64,000 nt of DNA from Echinicola arenosa (lineage in GTDB: Bacteria > Bacteroidota > Bacteroidia > Cytophagales > Cyclobacteriaceae). Location: NCBI RefSeq assembly GCF_014841125.1, contig NZ_JACYTQ010000009.1:102997-166996 (forward strand), in the 5' to 3' direction. The stretch's first letter is position 1; every line of letters starts with the position of its first letter. A program made the translations under genes and the position numbers. The notes beneath the pieces are model-generated. The model was given only the letters and a program-made list of their open reading frames with translations. It made no database searches and had not been told where the DNA came from. Positions 27,951 through 35,754 of the stretch are shown one piece after another.

Positions 27951-28664
27951 TTAATCACAATTTCCTTCAATATCACAGGCACTGCCTGTTTCTGTTCCTT
28001 CTACAGATTTTAAGGGAGCTCTCTCCGCTTCATAAGCTTTCCAAGCAGTATCCAATGCCTGGCTAAAAGTTTCTTTTGGCTGTGCTCCGGAAACACCATA
28101 CTTCTGGTCCAGCACAAAGAAAGGAACACCTCTCACCCCTAATTGCTGGGATTCATAGATATCATGGTTAACAGCTGCATCATAATCCGCGGACTGTATG
28201 GCTGCCTCAGCTTTTTCCGCTTCCAACCCAACCTCTTGAGCCAACTTTATCAAGGTAGGTTGATCATCCATATTGGCACCTTCTGAAAAATAGGCATGAA
28301 ACAGCCTTTCTTTCAAAGCATCACCCTTTCCATTGATCTTGGCAAACTGCAAAAGACGATGTGCCTTACGGGCATTGGCCACAACCACTTTACTGAAATC
28401 ATAATCCAATCCTTCTTCTTTGGCCATGGCCGCTACCTGCTCTCCCGCCTCTTCTGCCTGATCCACAGTCCAACCTTTGGTTTCCGCCAAATACTGGGCA
28501 ATGCTTTTGTCAGGTTCTGTTTTCATTTCGGGGTTTAATAAAAAACTCTTCCACTCCACCTGTACTTTATCTTTATGAGGAAATTCCTCTAATGCTGCTT
28601 CTAACCTTCTTTTTCCGATGTAACAAAATGGACACATGATGTCCGACCAGATTTCTATTTTCAT
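27951..28664 (-). CDS. DsbA family oxidoreductase, FrnE-like
   Basis: 237 residues. The N-terminus is a thioredoxin fold with the redox motif CPFC (C11, C14) in SDIMCPFCYIGKRRLE. The large helical insertion and GVRGVPFFVLDQKYGVSGAQP (cis-Pro loop, shortened here) are typical of the FrnE/DsbA-like DUF branch related to 2-hydroxychromene-2-carboxylate isomerase. There is no signal peptide, so it is cytoplasmic, unlike periplasmic DsbA. The C-terminus ends CDIEGNCD, adding two cysteines that could form a regulatory disulfide. FrnE proteins are linked to oxidative stress; the substrate is unknown. Confidence 0.9.
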   Translation of the reverse strand: MKIEIWSDIMCPFCYIGKRRLEAALEEFPHKDKVQVEWKSFLLNPEMKTEPDKSIAQYLAETKGWTVDQAEEAGEQVAAMAKEEGLDYDFSKVVVANARKAHRLLQFAKINGKGDALKERLFHAYFSEGANMDDQPTLIKLAQEVGLEAEKAEAAIQSADYDAAVNHDIYESQQLGVRGVPFFVLDQKYGVSGAQPKETFSQALDTAWKAYEAERAPLKSVEGTETGSACDIEGNCD

Positions 28665-28724
28665 AGTTAATTTTGATTATCTTAAGGGTAAATCAATTTT
28701 GAAGCATTTGAGTTCAAAAAATAT

Positions 28725-28880
28725 ATGAAAACTAGAGAATGTCCCTCCTGTGCCATGGAGGTAGATGCTAAAGCAAAAGAATGTCCCATTTGCAAATATG
28801 AGTTCCCAAAGCGTAGCCCACTCTTTCAATGGGCCGCTATTCTGTTGGCTATTCTTTTTATTCTCATGTATCTCTTGTAA
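28725..28880 (+). CDS. 51-residue zinc-ribbon membrane peptide
   Basis: A short frame starts at ATG 28725. It encodes two Cys-x2-Cys pairs (TRECPSCAMEV and ECPICKYEFP), i.e. a zinc ribbon, then one membrane helix (FQWAAILLAILFILMYLL) that ends the protein. The zinc ribbon is predicted cytoplasmic. Similar tiny zinc-ribbon membrane peptides occur in Bacteroidota, but I know no function. It is too short for common length cutoffs. It is divergent from the DsbA-like gene (60 bases between starts) and convergent with the Fic gene. Confidence 0.75.
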   Translation: MKTRECPSCAMEVDAKAKECPICKYEFPKRSPLFQWAAILLAILFILMYLL

Positions 28881-28904
28881 AAAAACGATTAACCATCCTA
28901 TAAA

Positions 28905-28940
28905 GGATAAAGGTGGCCAAATAATAAACTACCTTTATCC
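28905..28940. terminator. Hairpin between zinc-ribbon peptide and Fic genes
   Basis: A perfect 10-bp stem (28905-28914 with 28931-28940) with a 16-base loop lies three bases from the stop codon of the minus-strand Fic gene and 24 bases from the stop of the + strand peptide gene. The T tract is weak. Confidence 0.5.
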
Positions 28941-28943
28941 TGA

Positions 28944-30014
28944 CTAAACCATCTCCAAATGCTGCTCCAGAGACTCCAAAACAGCATCTGTTACCAAATG
29001 ATAAAATGGAACTGGATCATTGTTCACTTGCACTGCTTCCAAAGCGCGATAATAAGCAAGCCTAGATGCATTATCTCCTTTTAAATTGGCAATGGTGTAC
29101 CCATTACTGACCAAGATCAAATTCATAATCAATCGGCTGGTTCTTCCATTTCCATCTACAAAAGGGTGAATACTCACCAAACGCTCATGAAGTTCCGCAG
29201 CCAAAAGCACTGGATGCAATACATTCCTTTGCTTTTGGTAATGCAGGAAATAGTCCTCCATCATTTTATCTATCAAATAAGGTTGAGGCGGAACATGCTG
29301 ATTACCACTAATCCTCACAGGAACAGAACGATATTTGCCAGCATTTTCTTTATCTATCCCCTTTAAAACCAAATAATGCAGATCTAAAAGACTCCTTTTA
29401 TAAAACTCCGCCTTATCAGATGCCATTTTCTCTAAGTATTCAACAGCTTCCGCATGGTTAATTGCCTCCAAATGTTCTCTCATAGATTTACCACCAACAG
29501 TAATCCCCTCATTAACTACCAAATGGGTTTCTTGCAATGTCAAGGTATTTCCTTCGATCCTATTACTCTCAAAGGTATAGGCCACATTAAAATACTCTTT
29601 CATTTTTTGAAGCTGAATTTCGCCCAAAGGCCTTCTATTCTGCCATTTTGCTTTTAAGAAATCTATCGTCTCTAGTTTGGATGAAATCTCTGCAGGAATC
29701 TCCTGAAGTGTGAGTGATTGCCTGCCTGCAAGGTATTCAACCCTGCTTTCAGCCAAAGCTAATATTTCTGCTGAATCAACTTCATACTGAACCAAACTCA
29801 ACACCTTCTCTGCCAACCAAACCTTTTTCAAATCGGCAAATGACAATCTATAAGCTTCAGCCAAGCTCAACAGGTTTCTTTCGGATGGTAACCTTTTGCC
29901 CCGCTCGAACTTACTTAGCAATCCTGAATCTATTTTTGTTACGCTTACAGCTTCCTTCAAGGTTAGTCCTAACCTTTCCCTGCTTTCCATCAAAATTGTT
30001 GCTAATGTTCTCAT
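28944..30014 (-). CDS. Fic domain protein with N-terminal HTH (XRE-type)
   Basis: 356 residues. Residues 5-70 are a helix-turn-helix of the XRE type (SRERLGLTLKEAVSVTKID, SGLLSKFERGKRLPSERNL). A Fic N-terminal region follows with SNRIEGNTL, which fits the inhibitory motif [S/T]xxxE[G/N]. The Fic core has the full catalytic loop HPFVDGNGRTSR (283-294, catalytic H283). Fic enzymes usually transfer AMP to target hydroxyl groups; the inhibitory helix on the same chain makes it a class II, self-inhibited Fic. The fused HTH suggests it represses its own promoter, which carries a palindrome. It has no antitoxin gene beside it, as expected for class II. Confidence 0.92.
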   Translation of the reverse strand: MRTLATILMESRERLGLTLKEAVSVTKIDSGLLSKFERGKRLPSERNLLSLAEAYRLSFADLKKVWLAEKVLSLVQYEVDSAEILALAESRVEYLAGRQSLTLQEIPAEISSKLETIDFLKAKWQNRRPLGEIQLQKMKEYFNVAYTFESNRIEGNTLTLQETHLVVNEGITVGGKSMREHLEAINHAEAVEYLEKMASDKAEFYKRSLLDLHYLVLKGIDKENAGKYRSVPVRISGNQHVPPQPYLIDKMMEDYFLHYQKQRNVLHPVLLAAELHERLVSIHPFVDGNGRTSRLIMNLILVSNGYTIANLKGDNASRLAYYRALEAVQVNNDPVPFYHLVTDAVLESLEQHLEMV

Positions 30015-30027
30015 TTGACATTTTTTA

Positions 30028-30048
30028 TTTTGACAAATTTAGTCAAAA
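30028..30048 (-). promoter_or_regulatory. Palindromic operator overlapping the fic -7 element
   Basis: The inverted repeat TTTTGAC-N7-GTCAAAA lies 14-34 bases upstream of the Fic start codon. Its centre contains, on the minus strand, TAAATTTG (30041-30034), a match to the -7 consensus TAnnTTTG. A third half-site TTTGACA lies at 30014-30020. A repressor bound here would block RNA polymerase; the HTH of the Fic protein is the natural candidate. Confidence 0.55.
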
Positions 30049-30429
30049 CAATTTGATAAAGGAAACTTCAATCCTTTAATTTTCAATATTTTAAATTAAA
30101 CTACTCTTTTTACTATTTCGGCTATAATCTCAATTGTCGTAACCTTAATGAAAATTTAAAGTTGATAAACTTCTATCTACAGTTAATCCAAGATTGTAAT
30201 AAAATTTCGGCCTACCTCCATTACATGAACTAATGATTTAAAAAAATTTCTGTTTAGACTCTAACACCAAAGGATTAACTGTGCCTTATTATAAAGCTTC
30301 AAAATATAATTATTTGATCATTGCGGTATTCAGGCTAAACTGTAGACAGAAGTCCTGTTTGATAAAATTTATCTAAAAATGTTTTGTATATTTAATCTTT
30401 AATTTGAACATTTGTACCGCATTAGAAAA
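30049..30429. other. Gene-free AT-rich interval before the arginine operon
   Basis: No coding frame of note and no clear TTG-N19-TAnnTTTG promoter was found, although this stretch must hold the promoter of the Fic gene on one side and probably that of the arginine operon on the other. Near-matches such as TAATTTG at 30400-30406 are too weak to call. No classical ArgR box was seen. Confidence 0.4.
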
Positions 30430-30670
30430 ATGAGCAATTTAATCAACATAGCAGCGCACAATAACATGATGGACATTCTTTCCATTAACAGCATTGCTAT
30501 GCCACTTTTTTCTCCTAGGAAAAACTTCAGGAATCTTTTTAGGGCCTAGTCCCTACTATTATAATGGACTTCCTACGCGGAGGTCTTACTACCCCAAGCA
30601 TAATTATTTCTTTGAACATTCTGGAGTCAAACAGTTGGCAAGACAATATCGGGATTATAGCCACTTATGA
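30430..30670 (+). other. Possible broken small gene or leader frame before the arginine operon
   Basis: Two overlapping frames occupy the leader. The first starts at ATG 30430 and stops at 30549 (39 residues, ending SPRKNFRNLFRA). The second, in the +1 frame, is open through 30668-30670 and reads like a hydrophobic segment (LLCHFFLLGKTSGIFLG) followed by a Tyr/Arg-rich tail (PYYYNGLPTRRSYYP, YRDYSHL). Deleting one T from the six-T run at 30506-30511 would join them into a protein of about 79 residues. It stops 20 bases before the first arginine gene. It may be a real secreted peptide, a decayed gene or a regulatory leader; I cannot decide. Confidence 0.35.
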
Positions 30671-30690
30671 CTTCTCGATAAATACCAAAA

Positions 30691-31365
30691 ATGGCAAAAA
30701 GTCAATTCATCATACAGCCTGCGGGAGTGCAGCACTGTAAATACGCTCAGACCATCGTGGATGAGATGGCATTATCTGCTCAAGCACGTGGCACAGGTAT
30801 CGCAAAACGTTCCCCTGACTATATCACCCAAAAGATGATGGAAGGGAAAGCCGTTATCGCCCTTTCCAAAGAGGGAGAATGGGCAGGTTTCTGCTACATT
30901 GAAGCGTGGAGTCATGGTAAGTTTGTGGCCAACTCAGGCCTGATAGTCTCTCCTAATTTCAGAAAATCAGGTCTTGCCCGTGAAATTAAAAAAGCAGTCT
31001 TCAAACTAAGCCGTTCCAAATACCCTAATGCCAAGATTTTTGGCCTTACCACTGGAGCTGCTGTCATGAAAATCAACTCAGAATTAGGCTATGTACCGGT
31101 GAGTTATTCTGACTTAACAGACGATGAGGACTTCTGGAAAGGCTGTCAAAGCTGCGTTAATTATGAAATTTTAAAGAGCAAAAACCGTCAAAACTGTCTT
31201 TGCACGGCCATGCTCTATGTTCCAAAAGACCAAAAGAAAAAAGAGGTCGCCCTTAAAAAAGACTTTGGTAAAAACCTTAATCTGTTCGAACGATTGGTAC
31301 GAATGAAACGTGCCGTATTTACGAGTGTAAAAAAAAAGACGAATAAAACATTAGAATTAATATAA
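30691..31365 (+). CDS. GNAT N-acyltransferase, presumed N-acyl-glutamate synthase of the arginine operon
   Basis: 224 residues. It is a GNAT fold with the acyl-CoA loop GLIVSPNFRKSGLAREIKKA (about 90-109). The C-terminal half has an unusual cysteine set, CQSCVNYEILKSKNRQNCLC (C-x2-C plus C-x-C), which may bind zinc. It is the first gene of the arginine operon and stops one base before argG. In Bacteroidota lacking classical ArgA/ArgJ a GNAT protein in this position is the expected glutamate N-acyltransferase. If the ArgF' reading is right, the acyl group could be succinyl rather than acetyl. The role is inferred from position. Confidence 0.8.
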   Translation: MAKSQFIIQPAGVQHCKYAQTIVDEMALSAQARGTGIAKRSPDYITQKMMEGKAVIALSKEGEWAGFCYIEAWSHGKFVANSGLIVSPNFRKSGLAREIKKAVFKLSRSKYPNAKIFGLTTGAAVMKINSELGYVPVSYSDLTDDEDFWKGCQSCVNYEILKSKNRQNCLCTAMLYVPKDQKKKEVALKKDFGKNLNLFERLVRMKRAVFTSVKKKTNKTLELI

Positions 31366-31366
31366 A

Positions 31367-32566
31367 ATGAAAAAAGTTGTTTTAGCATACAGCGGTGGTT
31401 TGGACACCACTTTTTGCGCTATCCACCTGTCCAAAGAAAAAGGCTATGAAGTTCATGCCGTATTGGTTAATACTGGAGGATTTAGTGAAGAAGAGTTAAA
31501 AGCTACCGAGGAAAGGGCTGGCAAATTAGGGATTGCCTCTTTTGAAGTTTTGGATGTTACCCAAACTTATTATCAGGAAGTAATCAAATATTTGGTTTTC
31601 GGTAATGTGTTGAAAAACCAAACCTATCCTCTTTCTGTTAGTGCGGAAAGAATTTTGCAAGCCAAAGCCCTAGCTGAATATGCTAAAAAAATCGGAGCAA
31701 AATCAGTAGCTCATGGAAGCACAGGAGCTGGAAATGATCAAGTACGCTTTGACATGATCTTCCAAACTATCTTGCCTGAGGCAGAAATTATCACTCCTAT
31801 TCGGGACTTGAAGTTAAGCCGTGAAGCTGAAATCGAATACCTCAAAAAACATGGGGTAGAAATGAACTTCGAAAAAGCGGCATATTCCATTAATAAAGGA
31901 ATCTGGGGAACTTCTGTTGGCGGCAAAGAAACATTGACTTCCGGTGGTACTCTACCTGAGGAAGCCTACCCTACTCAGTTGACCAGAACCGAGCCTGAAA
32001 CCATTACACTCCAATTTGAATCTGGAGAACTAAAAGGTGTCAATGGGAAAAAACATGATAATTCTGTGGAAGCAATTTTAAAGGTACAGGAATTGGCTGA
32101 TCCATACGCTATCGGAAGAGACATTCACGTAGGAGATACCATTATTGGTATTAAAGGACGTGTAGGTTTTGAGGCTGCTGCCCCATTGATAATTATCAAA
32201 GCGCATCAACTATTGGAAAAACACACATTAACAAAGTGGCAAACCTTCTGGAAAAACCAATTGTCTGAATTCTACGGAAACCATCTTCATGAAGGGCATT
32301 ATTTGGATCCCGTCATGAGAAACTTAGAATCTTTCCTTCAGGACACGCAGACCTTTGTTACTGGAGAAGTGAAGGTAATCCTAAAACCTTACCAATTCCA
32401 ATTAATCGGCATCGAGTCAGCACATGACCTGATGTCATCTAAATTTGGTAGCTATGGTGAAATGAACAAAGGCTATACCGCAGAGGATGTCAAAGGGTTT
32501 ACAAAAATCCTTGGTAACCAAACGGCTATTTTCCATAAAGTGAATCAAACCTTAGAAAATGACTAA
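31367..32566 (+). CDS. argG: Argininosuccinate synthase
   Basis: 399 residues. The ATP-pyrophosphatase loop AYSGGLDTT (7-15) and the motif AHGSTGAGNDQVRFD identify the family, with IWGTSVGG further on. It joins citrulline and aspartate using ATP to give argininosuccinate. It follows the GNAT gene with a one-base gap and overlaps argC by eight bases, so the genes are translationally coupled. It is the second gene of the operon, although it acts late in the pathway. Confidence 0.97.
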   Translation: MKKVVLAYSGGLDTTFCAIHLSKEKGYEVHAVLVNTGGFSEEELKATEERAGKLGIASFEVLDVTQTYYQEVIKYLVFGNVLKNQTYPLSVSAERILQAKALAEYAKKIGAKSVAHGSTGAGNDQVRFDMIFQTILPEAEIITPIRDLKLSREAEIEYLKKHGVEMNFEKAAYSINKGIWGTSVGGKETLTSGGTLPEEAYPTQLTRTEPETITLQFESGELKGVNGKKHDNSVEAILKVQELADPYAIGRDIHVGDTIIGIKGRVGFEAAAPLIIIKAHQLLEKHTLTKWQTFWKNQLSEFYGNHLHEGHYLDPVMRNLESFLQDTQTFVTGEVKVILKPYQFQLIGIESAHDLMSSKFGSYGEMNKGYTAEDVKGFTKILGNQTAIFHKVNQTLEND

Positions 32567-33527
32567 AATCAAAACAGCCATTATTGGCGCTGCTGGATAT
32601 ACGGGAGGTGAATTATTGCGCATCCTGATCAACCACCCCAATTGTGAGTTGGTCTATATCCATAGCAACAGTCAAAAAGGTAAAAAAATAGATGAAGTAC
32701 ACCCTGATCTGATAGGGGATTCCGATTTGGTCTTTACAGATGAAGTAAAGACAGAAGGACTTGACGCAGTGTTTTTGGGTTTGCCACATGGTCAGGCCAA
32801 AAGCTTTCTGGATGAAAATAAATTCGATGATAATACGGTTATCATTGACCTGAGTACCGACTTTAGAAACGAATCAAACGGTTTCCTTTATGGTCTTCCA
32901 GAGGTCAATGCGAACAAAACAAAAGGGGCCAAACGAATTGCCAACCCTGGCTGTTTTGCTACCGGCATCCAATTGGCTTTGGCTCCCGCTATAGCTGCTG
33001 GATTGGCCAAAAAAGACATCCATATCTCAGGGATAACGGGAAGTACTGGCGCTGGTAAAAAACTGAGCGAGACTACTCACTTTAGTCAGAGAAACCAAAA
33101 TGTTTCGGTTTATAAACTCTTCTCACATCAGCACCTAAAAGAAATCAAACAGACTTTTAGTCAGCTTCAAGAGGGATTTGATCAAAACCTTTTGTTTGTA
33201 CCCTACAGAGGTAATTTCTCAAGAGGCATCTGGATTACTGCTTACTTTCCATATGAAGGTTCTTTGGAAGATGCATATAAAGTTTATAACGAATTTTATA
33301 AAAAAGCAGCCTTTACCCACGTTTCAGAAAGGGACATTGACCTGAAACAAGTAGTCAGCACCAACAAGTGCATCGTTCACCTAAAAAAGGAAGCCGATCA
33401 ATTGGTGATATATTCTGCCATCGACAACCTATTGAAAGGCGCATCTGGACAAGCAGTGCAAAACTACAACCTGGCTTTTGGGCTGGATGAAAAAGAAGGC
33501 TTAAAACTTAAAAGTGTAGCTTTTTAA
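32559..33527 (+). CDS. argC: N-acetyl(succinyl)-gamma-glutamyl-phosphate reductase
   Basis: 322 residues. An NADP-binding motif GAAGYTGGELL (10-20) and the active-site cysteine C132 in RIANPGCFATG define ArgC; HFSQRNQNVSVYKLF and SHQHLKEI are also typical. The enzyme reduces the N-acyl-glutamyl phosphate made by ArgB to the semialdehyde. It overlaps argG by eight bases and precedes argD by eleven. Confidence 0.96.
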   Translation: MTKIKTAIIGAAGYTGGELLRILINHPNCELVYIHSNSQKGKKIDEVHPDLIGDSDLVFTDEVKTEGLDAVFLGLPHGQAKSFLDENKFDDNTVIIDLSTDFRNESNGFLYGLPEVNANKTKGAKRIANPGCFATGIQLALAPAIAAGLAKKDIHISGITGSTGAGKKLSETTHFSQRNQNVSVYKLFSHQHLKEIKQTFSQLQEGFDQNLLFVPYRGNFSRGIWITAYFPYEGSLEDAYKVYNEFYKKAAFTHVSERDIDLKQVVSTNKCIVHLKKEADQLVIYSAIDNLLKGASGQAVQNYNLAFGLDEKEGLKLKSVAF

Positions 33528-33538
33528 CCCACTAAAAG

Positions 33539-34684
33539 ATGAAACCATTTGACGTATATCCTTTGATCAATGTTACCCCAGTGAAAGCTGCTGGCAGTAA
33601 AATCTGGGATGATCAAGGCACAGAATATTTAGATTTATACGGTGGCCATGCAGTAATCTCTATAGGGCATAGCCATCCACATTATACCAAAAGAATCAAA
33701 GAACAATTGGACAACATAGCCTTTTACTCCAACTCTGTTCAGATTCCAATCCAAAAGGAATTGGCGACTAAGTTGGGAGAAATATCTGGCTATGCTGATT
33801 ACGACATTTTCCTTTGTAACTCGGGTGCTGAAGCAAACGAAAACGCCTTAAAACTAGCCTCTTTTGAAACTGGTAAAAAAGGATTTATTTCCTTTTCCAA
33901 AGGCTTTCATGGAAGAACTGCTGGGGCTGTCGCACTGACCGATAATCCTAAAATCATCGCTCCATTTAATGAGCATGACCATGTGCATATCCTTCCATTT
34001 AATAAGCTTGACAAAGTTGAAAAGCAATTGGCTAAAGGTGATATTGCGGGGATCATTGTAGAAGGAATTCAGGGGGTTGGAGGTATTGTAGTGCCTAATC
34101 AAGAATTCCTGTTGGGACTTTCCAAATTGGCCAAACAATACGGAGCTAAGCTTATTCTTGATGAAGTCCAGTCTGGATATGCTAGAACGGGAAGGTTCTT
34201 TGCACACCAATGGGTGGAAGACCTTAAACCTGACCTAATCACTGTAGCCAAAGGAATGGGCAATGGTTTTCCTATTGGAGGTGTCTTGATCAGTCCGGAG
34301 TTCAAAGCTTCACACGGGCTTCTTGGCACCACATTTGGAGGAAATCATTTAGCCTGTGCAGCGGCTTTGGCTGTTTTGGAAGTAATAGAAGAAGAAAATT
34401 TGATTGAGGCTGCTTCCCGAAATGGTGAGGTACTAATGAAAGAACTGAGTGCCATTGAAGGGGTCACTGAAGTGAGAGGAAAAGGTTTGATGATCGGTTT
34501 TGACTTAGCTGTAGAAGCAGCTCCTGTCCGATCTGCATTGATCCATGAACACAAAATATTCACCGGCAGCTCCGGTGGAAAACACACAATTCGTTTGCTT
34601 CCACCGCTGAATATTGAAACAAAAGCTTTAACTTTATTTATACAGAAATTAAAAGCCGTTTTGACTACAAATAAGGTCCATTAA
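33539..34684 (+). CDS. argD: N-acetyl(succinyl)ornithine aminotransferase
   Basis: 381 residues. It is a class III PLP aminotransferase with NSGAEANENALKLA (94-107), the PLP aspartate D208 (LILDEVQSGYARTG) and the PLP lysine K238 (TVAKGMGNGFPIGG). It transaminates the N-acyl-glutamate semialdehyde to N-acyl-ornithine with glutamate. It is slightly shorter than E. coli ArgD (about 406). A 103-base gap with a long hairpin separates it from argF', the largest gap in the operon. Confidence 0.95.
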   Translation: MKPFDVYPLINVTPVKAAGSKIWDDQGTEYLDLYGGHAVISIGHSHPHYTKRIKEQLDNIAFYSNSVQIPIQKELATKLGEISGYADYDIFLCNSGAEANENALKLASFETGKKGFISFSKGFHGRTAGAVALTDNPKIIAPFNEHDHVHILPFNKLDKVEKQLAKGDIAGIIVEGIQGVGGIVVPNQEFLLGLSKLAKQYGAKLILDEVQSGYARTGRFFAHQWVEDLKPDLITVAKGMGNGFPIGGVLISPEFKASHGLLGTTFGGNHLACAAALAVLEVIEEENLIEAASRNGEVLMKELSAIEGVTEVRGKGLMIGFDLAVEAAPVRSALIHEHKIFTGSSGGKHTIRLLPPLNIETKALTLFIQKLKAVLTTNKVH

Positions 34685-34714
34685 CTGGTCCTCGTTTTCA
34701 TAAAACATTTTCAC

Positions 34715-34749
34715 CAAAGCGTTCATTTTACTAAAAAATGGACGCTTTG
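34715..34749 (+). other. Stable intra-operon hairpin between argD and argF'
   Basis: A 15-pair stem (34715-34729 with 34735-34749; one G-U pair) with a five-base loop lies in the 103-base spacer. No T tract follows, so it is not a normal terminator. It could protect or define mRNA ends, or modulate expression of the second half of the operon. Confidence 0.6.
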
Positions 34750-34787
34750 TCTTAACGGTTTTCTCATAGTCAAAAAACATTTAACCA

Positions 34788-35729
34788 ATGAAATACTACA
34801 CCCAATTTGAAAACAAAAGCCTAGCTGATCAGCTGATCCAAAAAGCATTGGAATACAAATCAAATCCTTTTATGGATAAGACTCTAGGTGCAGGAAAGAG
34901 AATTGGACTAATATTTTTGAATCCTAGTCTTCGGACACGTGTCAGCACACAGATTGCTGCCTCCAACTTAGGTATGGAAGCCATTGTCCTCAATATGGAC
35001 AAAGAAGGATGGGCACTTGAAATGGAAGATGGTGCCATTATGAACCAAGGTAAAGTAGAACATATCCGGGACGCTGCAGGTGTCTTGGGTAGTTATTTTG
35101 ATGTTTTGGCTCTTCGAGCCTTTCCATCACTAACCAATAAATCTGAGGATAGCGAGGATTTCATCCTTAACCAGTTTATCAAACACAGTGGCCTTCCGGT
35201 CATCAGCCTTGAAAGTGCTATCAGACACCCATTGCAAAGTTTGGCTGACATGATCACTATCGATGAGCATAAAAATAAAGAAAGGCCTAAAGTAGTGCTT
35301 ACATGGGCACCTCACATCAAAGCTATTCCTCATGCCGTGGCCAATTCCTTTGCTGAATGGTCCATTGGGTGTGGCCATGATGTAACCATCACTCACCCTG
35401 AAGGGTATGAACTAGACGAAAGATTTACCCATGGAGCAACCATTGAACATAATCAGGATAAAGCTTTGGCCGATGCAGATTTTGTTTATGTCAAAAACTG
35501 GAGTGCCTTTAACGAATATGGTAAAATCCTTTGCACTGATGAGTCTTGGATGCTTAGCGAGCAAAAACTCTCTAAAGCTCCCAATGCCCAAGTCATGCAT
35601 TGCCTCCCCGTAAGAAGAAATGTAGAACTGTCGGACGAAATATTGGATGGCTCAAGAAGTCTGGTCCAACACCAAGCCCAAAACAGAATTTATGCTGCTC
35701 AGGCTGCATTAAGTAATATTTTGAAATAA
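34788..35729 (+). CDS. argF': N-succinyl(acetyl)ornithine carbamoyltransferase ArgF'
   Basis: 313 residues. The carbamoyl-phosphate motif is SLRTRVSTQ (47-55), and HPLQSLADM and HCLPVRRN are present. The length and the block EDGAIMNQGKVEHIRDA place it with the Bacteroides SOTCase and Xanthomonas AOTCase branch, not with ornithine carbamoyltransferase. The residue that sets acyl specificity (Glu92 in the Xanthomonas acetyl enzyme, Pro90 in the B. fragilis succinyl enzyme, from memory) is V90 here. In the Xanthomonas enzyme a change of that Glu to Val switched preference to N-succinyl-ornithine, so a succinyl enzyme is predicted. Product: N-acyl-citrulline. Confidence 0.92.
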   Translation: MKYYTQFENKSLADQLIQKALEYKSNPFMDKTLGAGKRIGLIFLNPSLRTRVSTQIAASNLGMEAIVLNMDKEGWALEMEDGAIMNQGKVEHIRDAAGVLGSYFDVLALRAFPSLTNKSEDSEDFILNQFIKHSGLPVISLESAIRHPLQSLADMITIDEHKNKERPKVVLTWAPHIKAIPHAVANSFAEWSIGCGHDVTITHPEGYELDERFTHGATIEHNQDKALADADFVYVKNWSAFNEYGKILCTDESWMLSEQKLSKAPNAQVMHCLPVRRNVELSDEILDGSRSLVQHQAQNRIYAAQAALSNILK

Positions 35730-35754
35730 CCTCTACCACTAACAACCACATAAA

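Noticed and set aside
28944..30014. Interpretation of the Fic gene as a FicT/FicA toxin-antitoxin pair
   Set aside because: The inhibitory motif is on the same chain and there is no small antitoxin gene next to it.
30049..30690. ArgR-type box before the arginine operon
   Set aside because: No TNTGAATWWWWATTCANA-like palindrome was found; only short partial matches occur.
30564..30740. 58-codon frame starting MDFLRGG that runs into the GNAT gene
   Set aside because: It overlaps the confident GNAT start in another frame and competes with two other small frames; composition is unremarkable.
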